Assembly: GCF_900111835.1 (NCBI RefSeq)
Contig: NZ_FOJP01000005.1
Location: 62,001-126,000 of the forward strand
Length of the DNA: 64,000 bases
Reading direction: 5' to 3'
Source of the DNA: Metapseudomonas otitidis
GTDB taxonomy: Bacteria; Pseudomonadota; Gammaproteobacteria; Pseudomonadales; Pseudomonadaceae
Position numbers and translations under genes: made by a program. Positions 9,075-19,865 of this stretch are shown piece by piece. Under the pieces are notes generated by a model, which ran no database searches, was not told the origin of the DNA, and was given only the letters and a program-made list of their open reading frames with translations. Each line of letters opens with the position of its first letter. Position 1 is the first letter of the stretch.

Positions 9075-9473
9075 ATGCGCCTGAATCCCCTCCCCCGCCT
9101 GCTGCTGCCCGGTGCCCTCGCCCTGCTGGCCGGCTGCGCCCACGAGTCGACCACCCTGCTGGTGCAGGAACAGGACCGCTGCCCCCTGGAGCTGGACAAG
9201 GGCCAGACCCTGGTGCTGACCCTGCCGAGCAACCCCACCACCGGCTTCCGCTGGGTGGTGAAGGACGCCGCGCCCGGCGTGCTGCGCAGCCTCGGCCCGG
9301 AGGTCTACAACGCCCCCGAGGACGCCGGCCTGGTCGGCGGCGCCGGGGAATCCACCTGGCGCTTCAGCGCCGCCCAGCCGGGCGACGGCCGCCTGCTGCT
9401 GGTCTACCATCGCCCCTGGGAAACCGACGTCGCCCCGGAGCAGACCTTCGACTGCCCCGTCCACGTGGAGTGA
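9075..9473 (+). CDS. icp: Chagasin-family cysteine-protease inhibitor lipoprotein
   Basis: 132 residues from the ATG at 9075 (an in-frame ATG at 9063 is also open). A lipoprotein signal ends in LLAGC with Cys21 as the lipidation site. The mature part has the three loops of the I42 family: NPTTGF (residue 53 on), a Gly-rich GGAG loop and RPW near the C-terminus. Such proteins block papain-like cysteine proteases by wedging these loops into the active site. Attachment to the outer membrane is inferred from the lipobox. It lies directly after the Lon-like gene. Confidence 0.88.
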   Translation: MRLNPLPRLLLPGALALLAGCAHESTTLLVQEQDRCPLELDKGQTLVLTLPSNPTTGFRWVVKDAAPGVLRSLGPEVYNAPEDAGLVGGAGESTWRFSAAQPGDGRLLLVYHRPWETDVAPEQTFDCPVHVE

Positions 9474-9567
9474 CGGCGCAATCGGCGAGCCGCCCTGGCG
9501 CACAACGCCTGGCGGCCCGACCGGATGCTGAAGCAAAGTGCGCCCTCCCCCTCGATGGAGCGGCCCC

Positions 9568-10221
9568 ATGCCTGCCCTGCTGATCGGCCTGACCGGCGCC
9601 TGCGCCTTCCTCATCGGCCGTGCACTCGACCTGCCCTGGCTGTGCTTCGCCAGCAAGCCGCTGCCGGTCATCGCCCTGATGCTCTGGCTGCGGGGTGCAC
9701 CGGCCGGCGCCTACCGCAACCGCGTCGCCCTCGGCCTGGCGCTGTGCCTGCTGGGGGATGTGCTGCTGCAATGGCCCGGCGACCTGTTCGTCCCCGGCCT
9801 GGCGGCGTTCCTGCTGGGCCACCTGTGCTACATCGCCGCCTACCTGAGCGACAGCCGCCGCCTGGCGCCACTCGCCCTCACGGCCTGCCTGGTCTATGGC
9901 GGCGCCATGTTCGCCCTGCTCGGCAGCGGCGGCCTGGGGCCCCTGGCGCTGCCCGTGGCGCTCTACGCCCTGACCATCAGCACCATGCTCTGGCGCGCCC
10001 TGGCCCGCATCGGCGAGACCGGGATAGCACGCGGGTCGGTGCTGGCAGCCGTGGCCGGGGCATTGTGCTTCGTGGTCTCGGACAGCCTGCTGGGCATCGC
10101 GCGCTTCGTCGGCAGTTTCCCCGGTGACGGCTACGCCATCATCCTCAGCTACTGGCTCGGCCAGTGGGGCATCATCGCCTCGGCGCGGTTGAAGGCGGGC
10201 ACGGCCTGCAACCCGACGTAG
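9568..10221 (+). CDS. YhhN/TMEM86-family membrane protein (lysoplasmalogenase-like)
   Basis: 217 residues with about eight transmembrane segments and almost no loops, typical of the YhhN family. Characterised relatives hydrolyse the vinyl-ether bond of lysoplasmalogens; the bacterial role is unclear. The ATG at 9568 is chosen over the first in-frame ATG at 9538 because GGAG precedes it and the hydrophobic segment starts directly afterwards. Conserved acidic residues ([20 protein letters not shown]) fit the family's putative active site. Confidence 0.8.
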   Translation: MPALLIGLTGACAFLIGRALDLPWLCFASKPLPVIALMLWLRGAPAGAYRNRVALGLALCLLGDVLLQWPGDLFVPGLAAFLLGHLCYIAAYLSDSRRLAPLALTACLVYGGAMFALLGSGGLGPLALPVALYALTISTMLWRALARIGETGIARGSVLAAVAGALCFVVSDSLLGIARFVGSFPGDGYAIILSYWLGQWGIIASARLKAGTACNPT

Positions 10222-10286
10222 CGGCATTTGGGGCGGCGGGCAGTCTTGGCTAGAATGCCGCCCTTTCCAACTGCTGGTACCGGCCC

Positions 10287-11030
10287 GTGAAGCAACAACC
10301 CGACCGCATCTACGCCACGCCCCAGGCCCAGGTGGCCGACTTCGCCTTCAACGAGGACGTGGTCCGGGTCTTCCCGGACATGATCAAGCGCTCGGTGCCG
10401 GGCTACCCCACCATCGTCGAGAACATCGGCGTGCTGGCCGCGCATTTCGCCCAGCCCAACACCCCGCTCTACGACCTGGGCAGCTCCCTCGGCGCCGTGA
10501 CCCAGGCCCTGCGCCGCCACGTGAAGACCGAAGGCTGCCGGGTGATCGCGGTGGACAACTCCAGCGCCATGGTGGCGCGCTGCCGGGAGTACCTGCACGC
10601 CCAGGACGCGATGTTCCAGGAGCTGCTGCCGGTGGAGGTGCTGGAAGCGGACATCCTCGCCCTGGAGTTCCAGCCCACCGGCCTGGTGGCGCTGAACTTC
10701 ACCCTGCAATTCGTCCCCCGCGAGCGCCGCGAGGAACTGCTGGGGCGCATCCGCCAGGCCCTGTTGCCGGGTGGGGCGCTGATCCTCTCGGAGAAGCTGC
10801 GCTTCGAGGACGCCGAGGCCCACGCGCTGCTCACCGACCTGCACGTCGCCTTCAAGCGCGCCAATGGCTACAGCGAGCTGGAAATCGCCCAGAAGCGCAG
10901 CGCCCTGGAGAACGTCATGCACCCGGACAGCCTGGAGGAGCACCGCGAGCGTCTGCTCGCCGCCGGCTTCTCCAAGGTGGTGCCCTGGTTCCAGTGCCTC
11001 AACTTCGCCTCGTTGATCGCCCTGCCATGA
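10287..11030 (+). CDS. cmoA: Carboxy-S-adenosyl-L-methionine synthase
   Basis: 247 residues with a class I methyltransferase fold and SAM loop [13 protein letters not shown] (about 61-73). CmoA makes carboxy-SAM from SAM and prephenate for wobble uridine modification (cmo5U34) in tRNA. Start is GTG at 10287, giving the canonical [16 protein letters not shown]-terminus. The stop overlaps the cmoB ATG (ATGA), so the two are translationally coupled. Confidence 0.95.
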   Translation: MKQQPDRIYATPQAQVADFAFNEDVVRVFPDMIKRSVPGYPTIVENIGVLAAHFAQPNTPLYDLGSSLGAVTQALRRHVKTEGCRVIAVDNSSAMVARCREYLHAQDAMFQELLPVEVLEADILALEFQPTGLVALNFTLQFVPRERREELLGRIRQALLPGGALILSEKLRFEDAEAHALLTDLHVAFKRANGYSELEIAQKRSALENVMHPDSLEEHRERLLAAGFSKVVPWFQCLNFASLIALP

Positions 11031-11995
11031 TCCGCACCCTCGACCTCGACAGCCTGCAACAGCAACTGGCCGGCACCCGCTTGCAGGACTGGGCCGCCGA
11101 CCTGCCGGCGCAACTGGACGCCAAGCTGGCCGTCGGCCACGGCGACCTGGAGCGCTGGGGGGCGGCCGTCAACGCCCTCCCCGCGCTGCAACCGCAGCAG
11201 GTGGAACTGGCCCAGCGCTTCCTGCTGGACGGCCCCTGCGACGAGGCCACCCGGGCCCAACTGAAAGCGGCCTTGCAAGGGCTGATTCCCTGGCGCAAGG
11301 GGCCGTTCGAGCTGTTCGGCGTGCACGTCGACACCGAGTGGCGCTCGGACTGGAAATGGGCGCGCGTCTCGCCCCACCTGGACCTCGTCGGCAAGCGGGT
11401 GCTGGATGTGGGCTGCGGCAACGGCTACTACCAGTGGCGCATGCTCGGCGCCGGCGCCGACTGCGTGGTGGGCGTGGACCCGAACTGGCTGTTCTTCTGC
11501 CAGTTCCTCGCCATGAAGCGCTTCCTGCCCGACCTCCCCGCCTGGCACCTGCCCCTGGCCCTGGAGGAGCTGCCGGCGAAGCTGGAAGGCTTCGATACGG
11601 TGTTCTCCATGGGCGTGCTGTACCACCGGCGCTCGCCCATCGATCACCTGTACGACCTGAAGGACTGCCTGGTGCGCGGCGGCGAACTGGTGCTGGAAAC
11701 CCTGGTGGTGGAAGGCGATGCCCAGCAGGTGCTGGTGCCCGAGGACCGCTACGCGCAGATGCGCAACGTGTGGTTCCTGCCGTCGGTGCCGGCGCTGGAG
11801 CTGTGGCTGCGCCGCGCCGGCTACGTGGACGTGCGTTGCGTGGACGTGAGCGTCACCAGCGTGGAGGAACAGCGCAGCACGGAGTGGATGCGCTTCCAGT
11901 CGCTGCCCGAGTTCCTCGACCCGGCCGACCACAGCCGCACCGTCGAAGGCCTACCCGCCCCCGCTCGCGCGGTGCTCGTCGCCCGCAAGCCCTGA
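11027..11995 (+). CDS. cmoB: tRNA U34 carboxymethyltransferase
   Basis: 322 residues, the usual CmoB length. An N-terminal helical part is followed by a SAM-type fold with [14 protein letters not shown] (about residues 126-139) and [10 protein letters not shown]. It transfers the carboxymethyl group of carboxy-SAM to 5-hydroxyuridine at position 34 of tRNAs. The ATG at 11027 overlaps the cmoA stop by three bases. A strong hairpin follows the stop. Confidence 0.95.
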   Translation: MIRTLDLDSLQQQLAGTRLQDWAADLPAQLDAKLAVGHGDLERWGAAVNALPALQPQQVELAQRFLLDGPCDEATRAQLKAALQGLIPWRKGPFELFGVHVDTEWRSDWKWARVSPHLDLVGKRVLDVGCGNGYYQWRMLGAGADCVVGVDPNWLFFCQFLAMKRFLPDLPAWHLPLALEELPAKLEGFDTVFSMGVLYHRRSPIDHLYDLKDCLVRGGELVLETLVVEGDAQQVLVPEDRYAQMRNVWFLPSVPALELWLRRAGYVDVRCVDVSVTSVEEQRSTEWMRFQSLPEFLDPADHSRTVEGLPAPARAVLVARKP

Positions 11996-12038
11996 ACCGC
12001 AACCCGGCTTCAGCCCGGGAACGCCCGCCACAAACGAA

Positions 12039-12069
12039 CCGGCCTACCCGTGCACCACGGGTAGGCCGG
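12039..12069. terminator. Bidirectional hairpin between cmoB and pdxJ
   Basis: A perfect 14-bp stem (12039-12052 with 12056-12069) has a three-base loop. It lies between the convergent cmoB and pdxJ and can serve both. T runs on either side are short. Confidence 0.75.
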
Positions 12070-12109
12070 CGTTTCATCAGGGGTCAGCGGGTGGTGACCC
12101 TGGCCTGCG

Positions 12110-12859
12110 TCAGACGCGCGACGCCTGCGCCCCCTGGATCAGCTGCTTCATCTCCACCACCGCCTGCTTGAAGCCGACGAACAGCGCGTGGGCCACCAGG
12201 GCGTGGCCGATGTTCAGCTCGTTGATGCCGGGAATCGCCGCCACCGGCTCGACGTTGTGGTAGTGCAGACCATGACCGGCATTGACCACCAGGCCGAGCT
12301 TGAGGCCCAGGGCGACGCCCTCGCGGATGCGCTGCAGCTCCTGCTCGGCTTCCTCCGGGGTGTGGGCATCGGCGTAACGGCCGGTGTGCAGCTCGATGGC
12401 CGGCGCACCGACGCGGTGGGCGGCCTGGATCTGCTGCGGGTCGGCGTCGATGAACAGCGAAACCTCACTGCCGAGCTTGGCCAGGCGCTCGACGGCGGCC
12501 TGGATGCGCGCCTCCTGGCCGGCCACGTCGAGGCCGCCTTCGGTGGTCAGCTCCTGGCGGGTTTCCGGTACCAGGCAGATGTGCTCGGGGCGGATTTCCT
12601 CGGCGAAGGCCATCATCGGCTCGGTGACGCCCATCTCGAAGTTCATGCGGGTCTGCAGGACCTCCTTGAGCACGCGCACGTCGCGCTCCTGGATGTGCCG
12701 GCGGTCTTCGCGCAGGTGCACGGTGATGCCGTCGGCGCCAGCCTCCTCGGCGTCCAGGGCGGCCTTGACCGGGTCGGGATAACGGGTCCCTCGGGCCTGG
12801 CGCAGGGTGGCAACGTGGTCGATGTTCACGCCGAGCAGTACACGGTTGGCTTCAGTCAC
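12110..12859 (-). CDS. pdxJ: Pyridoxine 5'-phosphate synthase
   Basis: 249-residue TIM-barrel enzyme joining 1-deoxyxylulose 5-phosphate and 3-amino-2-oxopropyl phosphate in vitamin B6 synthesis. Family signatures: [22 protein letters not shown] at the N-terminus (His14 region), [19 protein letters not shown] and [13 protein letters not shown]. The start overlaps the recO stop by eight bases. It is the last gene of the rnc-era-recO-pdxJ chain, with the hairpin at 12039 downstream. Confidence 0.97.
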   Translation of the reverse strand: MTEANRVLLGVNIDHVATLRQARGTRYPDPVKAALDAEEAGADGITVHLREDRRHIQERDVRVLKEVLQTRMNFEMGVTEPMMAFAEEIRPEHICLVPETRQELTTEGGLDVAGQEARIQAAVERLAKLGSEVSLFIDADPQQIQAAHRVGAPAIELHTGRYADAHTPEEAEQELQRIREGVALGLKLGLVVNAGHGLHYHNVEPVAAIPGINELNIGHALVAHALFVGFKQAVVEMKQLIQGAQASRV

Positions 12860-13556
12860 GGGCAGGTTCCTTGATCGTCATGAAGAGTTCGCGGCTGGCC
12901 AGTGGCCGGCCACCGAGGTGAGGGGCCAGGGCCTGGCGCATCAGCCGCTTGGCCGCGGCCAGGGCTCCCGGTGCCGACCAGTCGGCCTCGGCCAGGGCCA
13001 GCAGCTCGGCGCCCTGGAAGAGGCCGGGCTGCAGGTGGCCGACCGGCTCCAGGCCGGCGTCCGGCAACAGGCGGTAGATGCCGTCGACGGCGATGGGCGC
13101 GCCGTGCAGGTCGATGTCCAGGGCGAAACCGTAGCCCAGCTCGTCCAGCAGCCGCCACTCGAAGGCGCGCAGCAGCGGCTCCAGCGGGCGGTTGGCGGCA
13201 AGGGCCTGGAGGGTCACGGCGTAATGCTGGAACAGGTCGGGGTGAGGCGCTTCCGCCGGCAGCAGGCGCACCAGCAGTTCATTGAGGTAGAGCCCGCTGA
13301 ACAGGGCTTCGCCGGTGAGGAAATGCGCGATACCCGCGCCTTCGAGCCGGCCGATGTTCTTCAGATCGCTGCGGCCGCGCAGTTCCACTTCGAGGGGGAC
13401 GAAAGGCCGGGCCAGGGTGCCGGCCTTGCCACGGGCACCGCGCAACACTGCGCGCAGGCGCCCATCGGGGGTGAACAGGTCCACCAGCGCACTGCTTTCG
13501 CGGTAGGCCCGGCTGTGCAGGACAAAGGCCGGTACCGCCTGCGCGGGTGTCTGCAT
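12852..13556 (-). CDS. recO: DNA repair protein RecO
   Basis: 234 residues: N-terminal OB fold (about 1-80, with [20 protein letters not shown]) and a C-terminal helical domain. RecO anneals SSB-coated single strands and loads RecA with RecR in RecF-pathway repair. As in other gammaproteobacteria the zinc-finger cysteines of Gram-positive RecO are missing. It starts six bases after era and overlaps pdxJ. Confidence 0.94.
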   Translation of the reverse strand: MQTPAQAVPAFVLHSRAYRESSALVDLFTPDGRLRAVLRGARGKAGTLARPFVPLEVELRGRSDLKNIGRLEGAGIAHFLTGEALFSGLYLNELLVRLLPAEAPHPDLFQHYAVTLQALAANRPLEPLLRAFEWRLLDELGYGFALDIDLHGAPIAVDGIYRLLPDAGLEPVGHLQPGLFQGAELLALAEADWSAPGALAAAKRLMRQALAPHLGGRPLASRELFMTIKEPARD

Positions 13557-13562
13557 GGCGGG

Positions 13563-14465
13563 TCAGAGGTCGTTGTAGCCCAGGGAGCGCAGGGCCCGCT
13601 CGTCGTCGGACCAGCCGCCCTTCACCTTGACCCAGAGGTTGAGCATGACCTTGGAGTCGAACATGACCTCCATGTCCTTGCGCGCGTCCTGGCCAATGCG
13701 CTTGATGCGCTCGCCACCGTCGCCAATGATGATTTTCTTCTGCCCGTCGCGCTCGACGAGGATCAGCGCATGGATGTGCAACGTGCGCCCATCGTGCTTG
13801 AACTCCTCGATCTCGACGGTGATCTGGTAGGGCAGCTCGGCACCCAGCTGGCGCATGATCTTCTCCCGCACCAGTTCGGCGGCGAGGAAGCGGCTGCTGC
13901 GGTCGGTGATCTGGTCTTCCGGGAAGAAGTGCTCGTTTTCCGGGAGGTTGTCAGCCACCAGGCGCTCCAGCGCATCGAGGTTGTGACCGTGCTGGGCGGA
14001 GATCGGCACGATCTCGGCCTTGGGCAGTTGCTCCTGCAGCCAGTTCAGGTGCGGCAGCAGCTCGGACTTCTCTTCCAGGCGGTCGGTCTTGTTCACGGCG
14101 ATGATCACCGGGCCCTGCACGTACTGGACGCGCTCGAGCACCATCTGGTCCTCGTCGGTCCAGCGGGTGCGGTCCACCACGAACACCACCACGTCGACGT
14201 CCTTGAGGGCAGCGGCGGCGGATTTGTTCATGTAGCGGTTGAGCGCTTTCTCGTTGTTCTTGTGCAGGCCGGGGGTGTCGACGTAGACCGCCTGCACCGC
14301 GCCTTCGGTCTTGATGCCGAGCATGGTGTGGCGGGTGGTCTGGGGCTTGCGGGAGGTGATCGCCAGCTTCTGCCCGAGGATGTGGTTGAGCAGAGTGGAC
14401 TTGCCCACGTTGGGGCGTCCGACGATGGCCACGTAGCCGCAGCGGGAGGTTTCGAGATCAGTCAT
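13563..14465 (-). CDS. era: GTPase Era, 16S rRNA maturation
   Basis: 300 residues from the ATG at 14465, against 301 in E. coli. GTPase domain: G1 GRPNVGKST (about 14-22), G2 loop with TTRHTM, G3 DTPGLH, G4 NKTD. A C-terminal KH domain carries the [11 protein letters not shown] loop. Era binds the 3' end of 16S rRNA in 30S assembly. The frame is open further upstream, but the chosen start gives the standard N-terminus and an eight-base overlap with the rnc stop (ATGACTGA), a coupling arrangement. Confidence 0.95.
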   Translation of the reverse strand: MTDLETSRCGYVAIVGRPNVGKSTLLNHILGQKLAITSRKPQTTRHTMLGIKTEGAVQAVYVDTPGLHKNNEKALNRYMNKSAAAALKDVDVVVFVVDRTRWTDEDQMVLERVQYVQGPVIIAVNKTDRLEEKSELLPHLNWLQEQLPKAEIVPISAQHGHNLDALERLVADNLPENEHFFPEDQITDRSSRFLAAELVREKIMRQLGAELPYQITVEIEEFKHDGRTLHIHALILVERDGQKKIIIGDGGERIKRIGQDARKDMEVMFDSKVMLNLWVKVKGGWSDDERALRSLGYNDL

Positions 14466-15147
14466 GGCCATTCTCCACGCCCAGGGCAACCAGGGCGGCG
14501 GCCGCAGCCACCTGCTCGGCGATGCGCCGGCTGGCCCCTTGGCCACGGGTCTTGTCGTTCAGCAGGGTGATGTCGCACTCGACGAAAAAGGTGCGGCAGT
14601 GCGGTTCACCCTGGATATCCACCACTTCGTAGCGGGGCAGTTCGCAGGCCCGGGACTGCAGGAATTCCTGCAGGCGGGTCTTGGGGTCCTTGTTGGTGTC
14701 CACCAGGGTCAGGCTTTCCAGCTCGTTCTCCAGCCAGGCCAGGACCCGTTCACGGGCCCTGTCCATGCCCGCGTCGAGGTAGATGGCACCAATCAGCGCC
14801 TCCAGGGCATCCGCCAGGATCGATTCGCGGCGGAAGCCACCACTCTTCAGTTCCCCGGAACCCAGGCGCAGGTATTCGCCCAGTTCGAAACCCCGTGCCA
14901 GCAGGGCCAGGGTCTCGCCCTTCACCAGCCGCGCGCGCAGCCGTGAGAGCTGACCCTCACGGGCTTGGGGAAAGCGCTCGTAGAGGGCCTCGCCCGCGAC
15001 GAAGTTGAGCACGGCGTCCCCCAGGAACTCCAGGCGCTCATTGTTGCGCCCTGCGTAGCTGCGGTGGGTGAGGGCCAGGGTCATCAGACCCTGGTCGTTG
15101 AAGGTATGGCCGAGCTGGCGCTCGAGACGGCTGAGGGATGCGCTCAC
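14458..15147 (-). CDS. rnc: Ribonuclease III
   Basis: 229 residues: RNase III domain (1-150) with signature [13 protein letters not shown] (about 38-50) and the second acidic cluster [15 protein letters not shown], then a double-stranded RNA-binding domain (about 157-226). It processes rRNA precursors and structured mRNAs. The start overlaps the stop of the DUF4845 gene by four bases. Confidence 0.97.
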   Translation of the reverse strand: MSASLSRLERQLGHTFNDQGLMTLALTHRSYAGRNNERLEFLGDAVLNFVAGEALYERFPQAREGQLSRLRARLVKGETLALLARGFELGEYLRLGSGELKSGGFRRESILADALEALIGAIYLDAGMDRARERVLAWLENELESLTLVDTNKDPKTRLQEFLQSRACELPRYEVVDIQGEPHCRTFFVECDITLLNDKTRGQGASRRIAEQVAAAAALVALGVENGHD

Positions 15148-15521
15148 GGGACTCTTACACGGAATTCTTTGTCGAAATGGACCACCAGGTCGAGGTTCTC
15201 GATCAGCGGCTCGCGCTTCTCGTACTTCAGGGTGGCGTAGAAGTCGTTGTTTTCAACCTTCACGTCCAGCGCCTTGTCCAGGTCGATGTCGCGGATGCTG
15301 TTGACCTGCATACCCTTGCGCACATAGTCCCTGAAGTCAGCCGGAGTGCTGATGCCCTGCCCCTTTTCGTTCTCCACGGACGTGATCAGCTTTTCCAGCG
15401 CGTAGTAGTCCATGTAGTGGGGAATGATCTTGAAGGCGGTGCTGGCGAGGAAGGCGACGATGGCCAGGACCACCATCCAACCCAGGAGCGAAAGGCCGCG
15501 CTGCGAGCGTGCGAACGTCAT
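15144..15521 (-). CDS. DUF4845 single-pass membrane protein
   Basis: 125 residues. The N-terminus ([19 protein letters not shown]) is one transmembrane anchor resembling a type-IV-pilin-like leader region; the rest is a small exported domain. It sits between lepB and rnc, as in other pseudomonads. Function unknown. The ATGA overlap with rnc indicates co-translation. The 108 bases between it and lepB have no clear terminator. Confidence 0.85.
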   Translation of the reverse strand: MTFARSQRGLSLLGWMVVLAIVAFLASTAFKIIPHYMDYYALEKLITSVENEKGQGISTPADFRDYVRKGMQVNSIRDIDLDKALDVKVENNDFYATLKYEKREPLIENLDLVVHFDKEFRVRVP

Positions 15522-15629
15522 GTTGACCTCAGTGTCGGTTGTTGTTCGGGCCGGCCGGCCCGTCGCAAGACTATATATAGCGGGCGGCGCCGTCGTGAAC
15601 AGCGCCGCAAAAGCGAAATCCCGGGTCGG

Positions 15630-16484
15630 TCAGTGGATCAGGCCGACGCGGGAGAAGTTCGGCAGGCTGCGCAGCTTCGGGTCCGGCCAGCTCATCCACA
15701 CGGCAAAGGCCTTGCCGACGATGTTGCGGTCCGGAACCATGCCCAGCAGGTCGCGGGGGATGTTCGGGTCGTTCCAGTAGCGGCTGTCGTTCGAGTTGTC
15801 GCGGTTGTCGCCCATCATGAAGTAGTGCCCCTCCGGGACCACCCACTCCTTGCCGGGCTCCATGAGGTTGCGGCGCATTTCCTTGCGGATCATGTGCTCG
15901 ACCTCGCCCAGCTTCTCCTGGTACAGACGCGCGCTACCCAGGGTGCCGGGCTCGTCACCCACCAGCGTCTCGGCCACCAGCTGACCGTTGACGGTGAGGC
16001 GCTTGTCATTGCTGTAGGCGATGCGATCACCCGGCAGGCCGATGACGCGCTTGATGTAGTTGACGTTCGGGTCGCTGGGGTAGCGGAACACCATCACATC
16101 GCCGCGTTGCGGGTCACCCACTTCGATCACCTTGGTGTCCAGCACCGGCAGGCGGATGCCGTAGGCGAACTTGTTCACCAGGATGAAATCGCCCACTTCC
16201 AGCGTCGGCTTCATCGAGCCGGACGGGATCTGGAACGGCTCCACCAGGAACGAACGCAGCACCAGCACGATGGCCAGCACCGGGAAGAAGGACTTGCCGT
16301 ACTCGACCAGCAGGGGCTCCTTGCCGAGCTTTTCCAGCACTGCCGGATCGGGCTCGCCGACCTGCCCCTGGTAGGTGGCGATCGCAGTGCGCCGGCGAGG
16401 CGCCAGCAGGACCAGATCGAGGAGCGCGAGCACGCCGCAGACCGCCACGGCGATAACCAACAAGAGCGGGAAATTGATCGACAT
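15630..16484 (-). CDS. lepB: Signal peptidase I
   Basis: 284 residues with two N-terminal membrane segments (about 5-25 and 62-80) and a periplasmic S26 domain. The catalytic Ser is in PSGSMKPTL (about residue 90) and Lys in DRIAYSNDKRLTVN/YIKRVIGLPGD (boxes C/D). MGDNRDNSNDSR near the C-terminus is the conserved box E. It cleaves leader peptides from exported proteins. It follows lepA by five bases as part of the lepA-lepB operon. Confidence 0.97.
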   Translation of the reverse strand: MSINFPLLLVIAVAVCGVLALLDLVLLAPRRRTAIATYQGQVGEPDPAVLEKLGKEPLLVEYGKSFFPVLAIVLVLRSFLVEPFQIPSGSMKPTLEVGDFILVNKFAYGIRLPVLDTKVIEVGDPQRGDVMVFRYPSDPNVNYIKRVIGLPGDRIAYSNDKRLTVNGQLVAETLVGDEPGTLGSARLYQEKLGEVEHMIRKEMRRNLMEPGKEWVVPEGHYFMMGDNRDNSNDSRYWNDPNIPRDLLGMVPDRNIVGKAFAVWMSWPDPKLRSLPNFSRVGLIH

Positions 16485-16489
16485 AGACC

Positions 16490-18289
16490 CTAGCTATCCA
16501 CTTTGAGAACAGCGAGGAAGGCTTCCTGCGGGATTTCCACGCTGCCTACCTGCTTCATCCGTTTCTTACCGGCCTTCTGCTTCTCCAGCAGCTTCTTCTT
16601 ACGGCTGACGTCACCGCCGTAGCACTTGGCCAGAACGTTCTTCCTGAGTGCCTTGACGGTGGTCCGCGCCACGATCTGGCCGCCGATGGCGGCCTGGATG
16701 GCGACGTCGAACATCTGCCGAGGAATCAGGTCCTTCATCTTCTCGGTCAACGCACGGCCCTTGTAGTGGGCCTGCTCGCGGTGAACGATCAGTGCCAGCG
16801 CATCGACCTTCTCGCCGTTGATCAGCACGTCCAGGCGGACGAGGTTGGCGGGCTCGAAGCGGTCGAAGCTGTAGTCCAGCGAGGCGTAGCCACGGCTCAC
16901 CGACTTCAGGCGGTCGAAGAAGTCCAGCACCACCTCGTTCATCGGCAGGTCGTAGCAGACCTGAACCTGGGAGCTGAGGAACTGCATGTCGCGCTGTACG
17001 CCACGCTTCTCGATGCACAGGGTGATGACGTTGCCGAGGTGCTCCTGGGGCACCAGGATGTTGGCGCGCACGATGGGCTCACGCATCTCCTGAATGGACG
17101 CCAGGTCCGGCAGCTTGGACGGGTTATCGACGTAGACGGTCTCGCCGCTCTTCAGGACGATCTCGAAGACCACGGTCGGGGCGGTGGTGATCAGGTCCAG
17201 GTCGTATTCGCGCTCCAGGCGCTCCTGGATGATCTCCATGTGCAGCATGCCGAGGAAGCCGATGCGGAAGCCGAAGCCCAGGGCCTCGGAGCTTTCCGGC
17301 TCGTACTGCAGCGCGGCGTCGTTCAGGGTGAGCTTCTGCAGAGCCTCGCGGAAGTCCTCGAAGTCATCGGAGCTGACCGGGAACAGGCCGGCATAGACCT
17401 GCGGCTTGATGCGCTGGAAGCCGGGCAGCACGTCCACGTCCGGGGTATTGGACAGGGTCAGGGTGTCACCCACCGGCGCGCCGTGGATGTCCTTGATGCC
17501 GGCGATGATGAAGCCCACTTCGCCGGCCTTGAGGTCTGCGGTCTCGGTGTGCTTGGGGGTGAAGACGCCGACACTGTCCACCTGGTGGACCTTGCCGGTG
17601 GACTTCACCAGGATCTTGTCGCCCTTCTTCACCCGGCCGTGCTTGACCCGCACCAGCGAGACCACGCCCAGGTAGTTGTCGAACCAGGAGTCGATGATCA
17701 GCGCCTGCAGCGGCGCCTCGATCTCGCCTTCGGGCGGCGGGATCACCTTGACCAGCTGCTCCAGCACCTCGATCACGCCCATGCCGCTCTTGGCGCTGCA
17801 GGGCACGGCGTCCGTGGCGTCGATGCCGATGATGTGCTCGATCTCGTCCTTGACCCGCTCCGGCTCGGCCTGGGGCAGGTCCATCTTGTTCAGCACGGGC
17901 ATCACTTCCAGGCCCTGCTCGATGGCGGTGTAGCAGTTGGCCACGGACTGGGCCTCGACGCCCTGCCCCGCGTCCACCACCAGCAGCGCGCCTTCGCAGG
18001 CAGCCAGGGAGCGGCTCACCTCGTAGGTGAAGTCCACGTGACCGGGGGTATCGATGAAGTTCAGCTGGTAGGTCCGGCCGTCCTGCGCCTTGTAGTGCAG
18101 GGTGACGCTGTGGGCCTTGATGGTGATGCCGCGCTCACGCTCCAGGTCCATGGAGTCGAGCACCTGGGCCTCCATTTCGCGATCGGAAAGGCCACCACAG
18201 AGCTGGATGAAGCGATCCGCCAGGGTCGACTTGCCATGGTCGATGTGGGCGATGATGGAAAAGTTGCGGATATGACTCAGGTCACTCAC
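16490..18289 (-). CDS. lepA: Elongation factor 4 (LepA)
   Basis: 599 residues from a GTG start at 18289, giving [19 protein letters not shown], the standard LepA N-terminus and length; the frame is open 30 codons further without support. GTPase motifs: AHIDHGKST (G1), DTPGHVDF (G3), NKMD (G4). The C-terminus has the LepA-specific domain with [15 protein letters not shown]. It back-translocates or remodels stalled ribosomes. A strong terminator separates it from mucD, so lepA-lepB has its own promoter in 18290-18398. Confidence 0.97.
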   Translation of the reverse strand: MSDLSHIRNFSIIAHIDHGKSTLADRFIQLCGGLSDREMEAQVLDSMDLERERGITIKAHSVTLHYKAQDGRTYQLNFIDTPGHVDFTYEVSRSLAACEGALLVVDAGQGVEAQSVANCYTAIEQGLEVMPVLNKMDLPQAEPERVKDEIEHIIGIDATDAVPCSAKSGMGVIEVLEQLVKVIPPPEGEIEAPLQALIIDSWFDNYLGVVSLVRVKHGRVKKGDKILVKSTGKVHQVDSVGVFTPKHTETADLKAGEVGFIIAGIKDIHGAPVGDTLTLSNTPDVDVLPGFQRIKPQVYAGLFPVSSDDFEDFREALQKLTLNDAALQYEPESSEALGFGFRIGFLGMLHMEIIQERLEREYDLDLITTAPTVVFEIVLKSGETVYVDNPSKLPDLASIQEMREPIVRANILVPQEHLGNVITLCIEKRGVQRDMQFLSSQVQVCYDLPMNEVVLDFFDRLKSVSRGYASLDYSFDRFEPANLVRLDVLINGEKVDALALIVHREQAHYKGRALTEKMKDLIPRQMFDVAIQAAIGGQIVARTTVKALRKNVLAKCYGGDVSRKKKLLEKQKAGKKRMKQVGSVEIPQEAFLAVLKVDS

Positions 18290-18399
18290 GGGATCGACAC
18301 TCGAAAAAAGCCGCAAGCCGGTTGCTTGCCGAAAAATAGCCGGGGAGTTTACCTGATCGCCATCATGGGCGTCACGCACGACCGACGGGCCCCGCCCAT

Positions 18400-18429
18400 G
18401 AAAAAGGGCGACCTGGGCCGCCCTTTTTC
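18400..18429 (-). terminator. Terminator of the algU-mucABD operon
   Basis: GAAAAAGGGCG at 18400-18410 pairs perfectly with CGCCCTTTTTC at 18419-18429 around an eight-base loop, with a T run in either direction. It lies 11 bases past the mucD stop. Confidence 0.88.
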
Positions 18430-18440
18430 AGTGCATCGGA

Positions 18441-19865
18441 TCACTCCGACAATTTGAAGGTGATGAAGCTCGCGCGCCCCTGGCGCAGCACGCGCATGGA
18501 TACCGAACGGTTCTTCGGCAGTTCCTTGGCGATCTTGGCGAAGGTCTGCACCGAATCGATGGCTTGGTTGTTCAGGTGGGTGATCACGTCGCCCGGGCGC
18601 AAGCCCATCAGCGCAGCCGGTCCATCCTGGATCTCGCGGATGACCACGCCACCCTTGATGTCCAGCGCCTTCTGCTGCTCCTCGGAGAGGCCGGCCACCA
18701 GCACGCCCAGACGGTTGCTGCTGCGCTCTGCACCCGAGGACTCGCCGGCACCGGCCAGCTCCTCACCGTCCTCCGGCAGCGCACCGATGCTCAGGGACAG
18801 GTTCTTGCGATTGCCATCGCGAACGATGCCCAGGTCGATCTTGGTACCCGGCTTCAGCCCGCCCACCAGGTGCGGCAGGTCGGCGGACATGACGATGGGC
18901 TGGCCGTTCATGCTGAGGATGACGTCACCCACTTGCAGGCCGCCCTTGGCAGCGGGGCCGTTCTCCAGCACCTGGGCCACCAGCGCACCGGCCGGCTTGT
19001 CGAGACCGAAGGATTCGGCGAGGTCCTTGTTGACCTCCTGGATCACCACGCCCAGCCAGCCGCGGTTGACCTTGCCGTTGGCCTTGAGCTGATCGGCCAC
19101 GCTCATCGCCACGTCGATCGGGATGGCAAAGGAAAGGCCCATGAAGCCGCCGGAGCGAGTGAAGATCTGCGAGTTGATGCCGACCACTTCACCGTCCAGG
19201 TTGAACAGCGGGCCACCGGAGTTACCCGGGTTGATCGCCACGTCGGTCTGGATGAACGGTACGTAGCTCTCGTTGGGCAGGCTGCGGCCCTTGGCGCTGA
19301 CGATACCGGCGGTCACCGAGTGATCGAAGCCGAACGGCGAACCGATGGCCAGCACCCAGCTACCCACCTTCAGCGCGTCGGACTTGCCGAGCTTGACGAT
19401 GGGCAGGTCCTTGCCTTCCACCTTCAGCAGGGCCACGTCAGTGCGGGCATCGGCGCCAATGAGCTTGGCTTCCAGTTCGCTGCGGTCGGACAGGCGCACG
19501 ATGATCTCGTCGGCGTCCGCCACCACATGGTTGTTGGTCAGGATGTAGCCGTCCTTGGAGATGATGAAACCGGAACCCAGGGACTGCGCTTCGCGCTGGC
19601 GACCGCCCTGGCCACGGGGCGCCTGGGGCATGCTGCGCTCGAAGAACTCCCGCAGCATCGGCGGCAGGCCCTCCAGGTCAGGCATCTGGTTGGCGACAGC
19701 GCGCTCGGGCAGCTTCTGTCGCGTACTGATGTTGACCACGGCGGGGGACGCCTGCTCCACCAGCGGGGTGAAGTCAGGCAGTTCGGCACGCGCCACGAGG
19801 GTTTGTCCGAGCAGCAGCAGCGCCGCCACGGCGGACATGCAGGATTTCATGCTTAGCATCGACAT
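18441..19865 (-). CDS. mucD: Periplasmic HtrA-like serine protease MucD
   Basis: 474 residues from the ATG at 19865, chosen because GGGAG lies seven bases upstream; this equals the remembered PAO1 MucD length. Signal peptide cleaves near LVARA-ELPDF. Trypsin-like domain has the triad His (TNNHVVADADE), Asp (ARTDVALLKV) and Ser (NPGNSGGPL), followed by two PDZ domains (about 270-360 and 380-470). It degrades misfolded periplasmic proteins and dampens AlgU activation. Here it follows mucB directly without mucC. Confidence 0.95.
   Translation of the reverse strand: MSMLSMKSCMSAVAALLLLGQTLVARAELPDFTPLVEQASPAVVNISTRQKLPERAVANQMPDLEGLPPMLREFFERSMPQAPRGQGGRQREAQSLGSGFIISKDGYILTNNHVVADADEIIVRLSDRSELEAKLIGADARTDVALLKVEGKDLPIVKLGKSDALKVGSWVLAIGSPFGFDHSVTAGIVSAKGRSLPNESYVPFIQTDVAINPGNSGGPLFNLDGEVVGINSQIFTRSGGFMGLSFAIPIDVAMSVADQLKANGKVNRGWLGVVIQEVNKDLAESFGLDKPAGALVAQVLENGPAAKGGLQVGDVILSMNGQPIVMSADLPHLVGGLKPGTKIDLGIVRDGNRKNLSLSIGALPEDGEELAGAGESSGAERSSNRLGVLVAGLSEEQQKALDIKGGVVIREIQDGPAALMGLRPGDVITHLNNQAIDSVQTFAKIAKELPKNRSVSMRVLRQGRASFITFKLSE

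Noticed and set aside
6473-9241. A 922-codon minus-strand frame opposite the Lon-like gene
   Set aside because: Same shadow effect; no domain, and the Lon motifs on the plus strand are complete.
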